Made by a program: the position numbers and the translations under genes. From NCBI GenBank assembly GCA_016793245.1, contig JAEUHW010000402.1, positions 1 through 43,514 on the forward strand: a stretch of DNA of 43,514 nucleotides, written 5' to 3'. This document shows, piece by piece, positions 16,903 through 22,918 of this stretch. Source of the stretch: Planctomycetota bacterium. Lineage in GTDB: Bacteria > Planctomycetota > UBA1135 > JADKAF01. Positions within the stretch are counted from its first letter, which is position 1. The number at the start of each line of letters is the position of its first letter. Below the pieces are notes generated by a model, which made no database searches, was not told where the DNA came from, and worked only from the letters and a program-made list of their open reading frames with translations.

Positions 16903-17619
16903 ATGCCCACCCCCTCGGCCCACGACACCGTCCGCCTGACCCTCGCGGTCGCCGCGCTGATCCTCTCCGGCCCCGCAGACGTCGGGGCGCAGGCGCTCGA
17001 GCTCCACTCGCTGAAGACCCGCTTCCAGCACGAGCTGCGCCTACGCGCCTGGGCGCGCCGCCCCGTCGCGGTCGACTGGACCGCCGCCAGCGCGCTCGAC
17101 GTCGCGCGCGACTTATCGCGCGCCCTCGGCCTCCCGATCACCCCGAGCGAGCTCGTTCGCGAACGCGTCGCGACCAACGACCTCCCGCTGGTGGACCTCC
17201 GCTCGACGCACGCCCCCGCCCTCGGCGCCATGGAGCTCGTCGCCGCGCGCACGGGCCTCCTCTTCGTCGACCACGGCCGGACGCTCCGCCTCGTGCTTCC
17301 GGAGGAGTTCCAACCCGAAGCCACGCTCCGCCTCTACTCCGTCCACGCCCTCACCTTCGTGCTCCGCGACTTCGCCCCACCGATCGGCTTCGACCTCCGC
17401 GGCTCGAACGAAGAAGCCCCCGTCGAAGAGCTCGAGACCCGCACCGTCTCCGGCTTCGACGAGCAGGGTCTGGCCGATCTCGTGAAGCGCCTCCTCGGCC
17501 CCGCGCACTGGACGCGCGACGACGTCTCGATCGATACGGGCCGCGGCGTGCTCGTGATCCGCCAGACGCCGCGCGCGCACATGCAGATCGAGCGCCTCCT
17601 CCGCGAGCTCGGCGCTTGA
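16903..17619 (+). CDS. Exported secretin/STN-domain-like protein
   Basis: The product is 238 residues: an N-terminal hydrophobic stretch (VRLTLAVAALILSG, ending in VGAQ) that acts as a signal peptide, then two mixed alpha/beta repeats. PVAVDWTAASALDVARDLSRALG and THAPALGAMELVAARTGLLF read like N0/STN domains of secretins and TonB-dependent receptors. VLVIRQTPRAHMQIERLLREL is the closing strand-helix seen in planctomycete secretin-like proteins. There is no beta-barrel part, so it is not a full secretin; it may be an accessory or a standalone domain. The 3' end runs directly into the first copy of the 140-bp repeat. Confidence 0.72.
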   Translation: MPTPSAHDTVRLTLAVAALILSGPADVGAQALELHSLKTRFQHELRLRAWARRPVAVDWTAASALDVARDLSRALGLPITPSELVRERVATNDLPLVDLRSTHAPALGAMELVAARTGLLFVDHGRTLRLVLPEEFQPEATLRLYSVHALTFVLRDFAPPIGFDLRGSNEEAPVEELETRTVSGFDEQGLADLVKRLLGPAHWTRDDVSIDTGRGVLVIRQTPRAHMQIERLLRELGA

Positions 17620-17621
17620 CG

Positions 17622-17761
17622 GCGCCGAGGCGGACGTACGGTGCCAGGACCGATTTTACCGGTTACGTCCTCTCGCTCCCCTCTCACCACTCGCGTCCGT
17701 CGTAGCCGGTAAAAACGGTCCTGGCTCCGTACGTCCGTTTCGGCCGGTGAGCCAAGGCCCC
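17622..17761. repeat. Palindromic dispersed element, copy 1
   Basis: The element is ~140 bp with long inverted ends: GCGCCGAGGCGGACGTACGG... and its complement ...CCGTACGTCCGTTTCGGCC, enclosing a second inner pair around TTTTACCGG/CCGGTAAAAA. Copy 2 at 19407-19545 is nearly identical in the same orientation. It contains no ORF. The design (terminal inverted repeats, no gene, intergenic) fits a miniature inverted-repeat or REP/BIME-type element; a transposase would have to act in trans. It starts 2 nt after the stop of the 16903 gene. Confidence 0.85.
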
Positions 17762-17906
17762 AGCGCTCCCGCCCCCCAACCTCGGAAACCCGTACCACTT
17801 CCGCTCCTGCGCACGTCCTCTCCCGAACGACGACCTGGACGCCGGAACCCGCCCCTACCATCCTGCAAGCACCTCCTCGAGCCTCCGCCTCCCCTCGAAG
17901 CCCCTC

Positions 17907-18656
17907 GTGCCTCCCTCCGCGCAGATCTCCCTCATCGAAACCCTCGTCGAGCTGCACTTCACCGGCTCGCGTTGGGACGAGACCATGCCCGGGCGCTTCT
18001 GCGATCGCGTGCAAGCGCTCGGGTTCGCGCATCATCTGCCGCGGAGCATCTCGTCACTCGTACGTGACGAGGCGCCACGAGACGCGCGCTACGGCGCACT
18101 CACCGCACCATCCGCGCCGCTCTCGTGCTTCCACCGCGAGCACGACCACGCCGCGCTACAGCTCGAGCGCGACCTCCTCGTCGTGAACCAGCTCGCGCCG
18201 GTTCCCACCTTGGATCGCTGGCTCCCGACGATCGAAGCCGCCGCGCGCGTCTACGCCGACCTCGCCGCACCGCGCGGTTGCCCCGAGCTGCGTCTGCGCA
18301 CGATCCACCGCCTCGAGCTCCCCACGCACGAGCTCTCGCTCCGCGACTACGTCCAGATCGGCCCCGCGTTCCCCGCGGCCTGGAACGAGAGCCAGGACGC
18401 GTTCGCGCTCCGCATCGAACGCCGCATGGCGCACGATCTCGCCATCCTCCTCACCTTCGGCTCCAGCGCATCTCCTTCTCCCGACCACGCGAGCTTCGTC
18501 CTGGACCTCTGCGCCATCCACCTTGCCGAGCACTCGCTCGCACCGACGGATCTCGCGCGGCCTCTCCAAAGCGCGCACGCCGCGCTGGAGACGGCTCTCG
18601 AGAATTCACTCACCCCGCAGCTACGCGCATTCCTCACCCCCGAGCACCGCCCATGA
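17907..18656 (+). CDS. TIGR04255-like protein, first gene of a possible three-gene cassette
   Basis: The product is 249 residues from a GTG start at 17907; no clear SD. The opening SAQISLIETLVELHF and DLLVVNQLAPVPTLDRWLPT resemble the sporadic TIGR04255 family (~250 residues, unknown function, often in defence or mobile loci). This likeness is by eye and weak. There is no signal peptide or membrane helix. The stop overlaps the ATG of the next gene (ATGA at 18653), so these genes are translated together. It is bracketed by the two 140-bp repeats. Confidence 0.6.
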   Translation: MPPSAQISLIETLVELHFTGSRWDETMPGRFCDRVQALGFAHHLPRSISSLVRDEAPRDARYGALTAPSAPLSCFHREHDHAALQLERDLLVVNQLAPVPTLDRWLPTIEAAARVYADLAAPRGCPELRLRTIHRLELPTHELSLRDYVQIGPAFPAAWNESQDAFALRIERRMAHDLAILLTFGSSASPSPDHASFVLDLCAIHLAEHSLAPTDLARPLQSAHAALETALENSLTPQLRAFLTPEHRP

Positions 18657-18910
18657 CATCGCGCGAACGGTCCCTACTGCGCGACCCCTTTGGCTCGGCG
18701 CTCGAACGAGAGCCGCTCGCCGAGATCGATCGCCTCCTGCATGCGGTTCCACCTCACGAGCTCTCGGCGACGCTGAGCAGAAGCGACGCTGCCCTCCGTT
18801 CCCTCGCCGGCCTCGGTCGCGAGCTCTGGCGCGAGCTCGACGTACCGGCCTACCTCGAAGAGCTGCGGCGCGACTGGGATGCTCGCGGAACGCCTGGCCA
18901 CCTGCCGTAG
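18653..18910 (+). CDS. Antitoxin-like small protein paired with a PIN toxin
   Basis: The product is 85 residues, starting in the ATGA overlap with the preceding gene and overlapping the PIN-domain gene by 32 bp. The C-terminus LWRELDVPAYLEELRRDWD looks like the toxin-wrapping tail of VapB-type antitoxins (aromatic plus basic helix). The N-terminal part, AEIDRLLHAVPPHELSATLS, is not clearly a ribbon-helix-helix or AbrB DNA-binding domain. The role is inferred from position and size. Confidence 0.65.
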   Translation: MTSRERSLLRDPFGSALEREPLAEIDRLLHAVPPHELSATLSRSDAALRSLAGLGRELWRELDVPAYLEELRRDWDARGTPGHLP

Positions 18911-19325
18911 CGTCGCCCTCGACAGCTCGGTGCTCATCTACTACTTCGAAGAGCATCCGCGCCACGTCGAGAGCTTGCGCTCCCTGTTCGAACGCATCGA
19001 CCGCGGCGAGCTCGAGGCCGTGAGCTCCTCCGTGGCCCTCCTCGAAGTCCTCGTGCATCCGCTCCGCCACGGTCGCCGAGACCTGGCCGAGACCTACGCG
19101 AGTGCGCTCACGCGCGCCGCTCACTTCCAGCTCGTCCCCGTCGATTACCGCGTCGCCCGCAGAGCCGCCGAGCTCCGCGCCGTTCGAGCGAGCCTACGCA
19201 CGCCCGACGCCATCCACCTCGCGACGGCCGAGCTGCACGCAGCCGACCTCTTCCTCACCAACGACGCTCGCCTCCGCGACGCTGCGCGGATCGAAGCTTG
19301 GGTGCTCGAGGATCGCAGTCCGTGA
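18879..19325 (+). CDS. vapC: PIN-domain ribonuclease, VapC-family toxin
   Basis: The product is 148 residues, typical for VapC. All four acidic residues of the PIN active site can be placed: D15 (VALDSSVLIYYFE), E56 (LLEVLVHP), D110 (TPDAIHLA) and D129 (LTNDARL). VapC toxins are Mg-dependent RNases that cut tRNA or rRNA and are blocked by the cognate antitoxin. The ATG at 18879 lies inside the antitoxin-like gene, as usual for vapBC. The toxin appears intact; target RNA unknown. Confidence 0.85.
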   Translation: MLAERLATCRSVALDSSVLIYYFEEHPRHVESLRSLFERIDRGELEAVSSSVALLEVLVHPLRHGRRDLAETYASALTRAAHFQLVPVDYRVARRAAELRAVRASLRTPDAIHLATAELHAADLFLTNDARLRDAARIEAWVLEDRSP

Positions 19326-19406
19326 CTCGGCTGGCGGTCGTCGTCGGCGAGCCGCGTCACCGAAGAAACGAAACCGGTGCGGCTATACCTGGCACAGATC
19401 TCAGCA

Positions 19407-19545
19407 GCGCCGAGGCGGACGTACGGTGCCAGGACCGTTTTTACCGGTTACGTCCTCTCGCTCGCGCCTCGCCACTCGCGTCCGTCGTAGCCGGTAAAAA
19501 CGGTCCTGGCACCGTACGTCCGTTTCGGCCGGAGAGCCAAGGCCC
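19407..19545. repeat. Palindromic dispersed element, copy 2
   Basis: Nearly identical to copy 1 (17622-17761) in the same orientation. The paired arms GGACGTACGGTGCCAGGACC and its complement CCTGGCACCGTACGTCC are here fully complementary, where copy 1 has a T/A mismatch and a changed base. The two copies flank the TIGR04255-like/antitoxin/PIN cassette as direct repeats. Confidence 0.85.
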
Positions 19546-19632
19546 CCAAGGACTCGCCCTTCACGTGGAGAACTGCCCCGGCACCGGTTCCTCCGCACGC
19601 TGGCTCCCCCGAGCCGCTCCCGTGGCAAAACG

Positions 19633-19660
19633 TTGACACTTCCGACAATGCGCCTACGCT
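19633..19660 (+). promoter_or_regulatory. Candidate sigma-70-type promoter for the AbiE operon
   Basis: TTGACA (19633-19638), a 16-nt spacer and TACGCT (19655-19660) lie immediately before the ATG at 19668. The transcription start would fall at or within a base or two of the ATG, giving a leaderless or nearly leaderless message. The -10 box is weak. Confidence 0.45.
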
Positions 19661-19667
19661 TCGCCAC

Positions 19668-20284
19668 ATGCCCACCCCGACCGACCTCGAACGCACCCTC
19701 TCGCTCGCCCGCCGCGCCCGCCGCGCCCGCGGCGTCAGCGCGCAAGAACTCGCCGGACAGACATCCACCGCCAAGTCCTGACCCGCCTCGTCGCCGCCGG
19801 CGAGCTCGAGCGCATCGCGCGCGGCCGCTACCGCCTGCCCGACCAAGAAGCGACCGAGCACCACGCGCTGGCGATCGCCGCCGCCGCCGTTCCGGGCGGC
19901 GTGATCTGCCTCCTCTCCGCGCTCCAATTTCACCGGCTCGGTACCCAGCTCCCCGGCGACGTGTGGATCGCCATCGACCGCCGCGCGCGGAAGCCAGCGC
20001 TCAGCTATCCGCCGCTCCGCATCGTGCGCACGAGCTCAGCCGCACTCGAGCAGGGCGTCGCGCGCCACCGCATCGACGGCCGGATGGTCCGCATCACGAA
20101 CGTGGCCCGCACGCTGGCGGATTGCTTCAAGTACCGGAACAAGATCGGCCTCGATGTCGCGCTCGAAGCGCTGCGCGACGCCTGGCGTTCGAAGCGCCTC
20201 GACCTGCGGGAGCTCGAAGGCCACGCTGCCGCGAATCGCGTGCAGCGCGTGATGCAGCCTTATCTGGAAGCGCTGGTCTCGTGA
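19668..20284 (+). pseudogene. abiEi: AbiEi-type antitoxin, frameshifted
   Basis: The first 37 codons (MPTPTDLERTLSLARR...VSAQELAG) form the N-terminal winged-helix start, then hit TGA. The rest of the protein (HRQVLTRLVAAGELERIARGR, CLLSALQFHRLGTQLPGDVW, ITNVARTLADCFKYRNKIGL) continues in a frame shifted by one base near 19755, consistent with a 1-nt deletion or sequencing error. Together they make a normal ~205-residue AbiEi antitoxin (transcriptional repressor of type IV TA). The stop overlaps the GTG of the next gene (GTGA at 20281). A shifted start at ~19901 could still give a C-terminal fragment. Confidence 0.8.
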
Positions 20285-21174
20285 GCGCGAAGCTCGACGG
20301 ACTCGCGCGCTCCTTGCAGGTGCGCCTCGCCCGCCACGCCCGCACCATCGGCGTCGACCCGAACCTCGTCATCACGCGCTACGCCGTTGAGCGCCTCCTC
20401 TATCGCCTCTCGCGATCCGCGCATGCCGACCGCTTCGTCCTGAAGGGCGCGCTGTTGCTTCGGGCCTGGCTCGGAGACACGCTGCGCCCGACCCGCGACG
20501 CGGATCTCCTCGGATTCGGCGACCTGAAAGAGGAAGCCCTGCTCGAGATCCTCCGCGAGCTCTGCGAGCTCGAGGTCGAATCCGATGGCGTCAGGTTCCT
20601 CCCCGCGGAGGCCGTCCTGCTCCCGATCCGCGAGGACGACGCTTAGGGAGGTCGACGCATCGAGCTCCCGGCGCGCCTCGGCAGCGCGCGGATCAAGGTG
20701 CAAGTCAACATCGGCATGGGCGACATCGTGACCCCTTCCCCCGAGTGGATCGATTACCCGAGTCTCCTCCACGCGCCTCGTCCTCGCTTGCGCGCGTACT
20801 CACGCGAGAGCGTCATCGCCGAGAAGCTGCACGCGATCGTCGTGCTCGGCATCGCGAACAGTCGATTGAAGGACTACTTCGACCTCCATGCGCTGCTCCG
20901 CGATCGAGTGCAGGACGCGGCGATACTCGCGAGCGCCATCGCCGCGACCTTCGAACGCCGACGCACACGTCTGCCCAGCGAGGTTCCGACCGGCCTCAGC
21001 GACGCCTTCGCCAGCTCCGAGGCGAAGGTTCGGCAGTGGAACGGCTTCCTGAAGAAGAACCGCCTGAGCGCCCCCGCTCTCGACGTGGTCGTTGCAGATC
21101 TCCGCTCCTTTCTGCTCGAGCCTCTGATGATCGCCGCGAGAAGCACCGAACTCGGCGAAGATCGCCCCGCCTGA
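20281..21174 (+). pseudogene. abiEii: AbiEii nucleotidyltransferase toxin with internal nonsense codon
   Basis: Reading from the GTG at 20281, an AbiEii/DUF1814-type nucleotidyltransferase begins normally: FVLKGALLLRAWLGDTLRPT followed by RDADLLGFGD, with the D-x-D metal-binding pair. Codon 122 is TAG (20644-20646). The frame continues in the same phase for another 176 codons of matching protein (YSRESVIAEKLHAIVVLGIA, LKDYFDLHALLRDRVQD). One base change would restore Tyr or similar. The full gene would be ~297 residues, normal for the family. Together with the frameshift in abiEi, the pair looks inactivated. Confidence 0.8.
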
Positions 21175-21278
21175 GCCGCGCCCCATCATGCCTCGCCGCC
21201 GGAGTCATGCTCCCCGCAGATGCCAAAGCCCAGGACACCCAGGACTCGACCCCGGTGGGAATTGCCCTGGCACCGATT

Positions 21279-22232
21279 TCATTCCGAAAGCTCATCCAAG
21301 TGTTCCATGACCATCTTTACCAGTGATTCTCCATCCACAATCTCGACGCCGAGCGATCGAGCCGATTCGACGGCAGCGGGTGAGAATCTGCCAGTTGTCA
21401 CCAAGATCGCCGAATCGGATCCCGCCTGACGCATTGCGCCATACAGCCGCTGAACCTCTTCACCACTGACAACCGACGAATACCCGTACCGCTTGCACTG
21501 TATCGCAAGCCTACGACCACCCCTAGACGCATGAACATCTATGCCCTTATCCCCAGACTTCTTCGTGCACTGAGCATCAAACCCCATCGAGACATAAAGC
21601 CGACAGATAAGCGCCTCAAAATCAAACGGATCCATCGACCGCAGGCTCTCCAAATTCGCGCAGCGCCGAAGATAGGCCGCCCATTCTCGGTTAAATCTCT
21701 CCTCTTCCCGCCGATGAAGCCGATCGATCTCGGCCGCAAGACTCTCCACTTCATCCTCAAGATCCATGAAGGCTAAATTTCGCAAGCCAACACAAACGAG
21801 ACAGCGCTTCCCACTCATTCCAGAAAGAACACGATGCGTGCAGAACGCTGGCCCGGTGGCCAGCGACGAGCCACCTCCACCTTCGCCCTGAGATTCGTCA
21901 GCAGTTAGCGAAGAAGCAAGGCCGAGCAGCGCAAGCACCGCAGAGGACAACAAAACAACCGCGACCCAAGAGAATCCACGCAACCAAAGCAGCCAACATA
22001 CAAATCCAGCAATTGCCCCAATAACAGACAGAAAAGCTATCACCTGAGCCAGCTCGAGCACTGCCTGTCGCCTCGTCACCGCTTGGCGTTCAACCCATGC
22101 TTGCATCCTAATCAGTTCGGCCTTGCGCACCTGAATTCGTGCCCGAAGCTCTACAAGCTCTCTACTCTCCATGAACCGCGGCGCGCCCGCCAGCTGATCG
22201 CCCCAACTGCCCCTCCATCGGTTACGCGACAT
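21279..22232 (-). CDS. Membrane-anchored Mrr-type restriction endonuclease
   Basis: The product is 317 residues. Residues ~63-83 and ~88-107 are two membrane helices, followed by a short Cys/His cluster (C131-x-H133...C144-x2-C147) that could bind zinc, and a Mrr catalytic domain at ~205-310: MDPFDFEALICRLYVSMGF, GIDVHASRGG (D232) and AIQCKRYG (Q245, K247), the D...QxK nuclease motif. Mrr proteins cleave modified or foreign DNA (type IV restriction) or act in other nuclease roles. The start may be the Met at 22172 instead of 22232. GC is visibly lower than the surroundings and codon use is less biased, pointing to recent acquisition. Confidence 0.82.
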   Translation of the reverse strand: MSRNRWRGSWGDQLAGAPRFMESRELVELRARIQVRKAELIRMQAWVERQAVTRRQAVLELAQVIAFLSVIGAIAGFVCWLLWLRGFSWVAVVLLSSAVLALLGLASSLTADESQGEGGGGSSLATGPAFCTHRVLSGMSGKRCLVCVGLRNLAFMDLEDEVESLAAEIDRLHRREEERFNREWAAYLRRCANLESLRSMDPFDFEALICRLYVSMGFDAQCTKKSGDKGIDVHASRGGRRLAIQCKRYGYSSVVSGEEVQRLYGAMRQAGSDSAILVTTGRFSPAAVESARSLGVEIVDGESLVKMVMEHLDELSE

Positions 22233-22918
22233 TTGGCTGACCTACGAAAGGAGAACCTCGAGCTGCTTCCGGCTGCGGCTCAGACCGGTCGAATCAAAGC
22301 CACGGATCGCTCCGCTCCATAGACACTGAGTGGAATTCCCCTGGCCCTTGTTCGCCTCATCGGGGCTGGAGCGAGGAAGAAAGCTCAGGCTGGATTCCCG
22401 CATGGCTCACGATCAATTCCGAGGTGCCGAGGGGCTCCCGGCAGCGAGAGAAAGATCAATGCAGAGGCCGCATTTTCGTTAGCCGAAGGCGCTCTCCGCG
22501 CTTGCGATGCTGGCAGGACAGACCTTCAGCGTGCGGCCGTGAGTGACAGCCAAAGCGAGCTCGTCGCTCCCCTCGGCCGGGGTGTCCATTTGAATTCGGA
22601 AGGCGTGGCGTGGGCATTGCAGACATTGCGAATAGGTCGCCGATCAGGTCGCCATGCACCTGGAGAGGAAAACTGTCATGCCAAAGCAATTGGACTTGGG
22701 TTGCTCTTGCAGCTTGGTCAGCGCCGCACGGGAATTGCGGCCAAGAAGTCCATCTGACATGGAGACAAGATGCATAACATGAAGAGTCACTCCGCGGCAC
22801 GCGCCCACTAAGGTAGGCGATTACTCGCATGAGATGTCCTTCCAAGCGCGAAGATCTGACAGCGCGGCGAATTCGCCGCCTGAGCCTTCCGAAAATTTGC
22901 CTCCGCTCCTGACACATT
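22233..22918. other. Long gene-free stretch downstream of the Mrr-type gene
   Basis: This is 686 bases of lower GC than the flanking core genes, with no frame that looks like a protein: the longest minus-strand frame (22456-22929) is Arg/Ser/His-rich with no family resemblance. It contains scattered A/T runs and one 16-nt perfect palindrome GCGGCGAATTCGCCGC (22864-22879), 40 nt past the end of the oxidoreductase gene, which might be part of its terminator but lacks a T-run. Confidence 0.55.

Noticed and set aside
20644..20646. TAG in abiEii as a recoded (pyrrolysine) codon
   Set aside because: No Pyl machinery is visible, the neighbouring abiEi gene also has a lesion, and a single base change restores a normal codon; decay is simpler.
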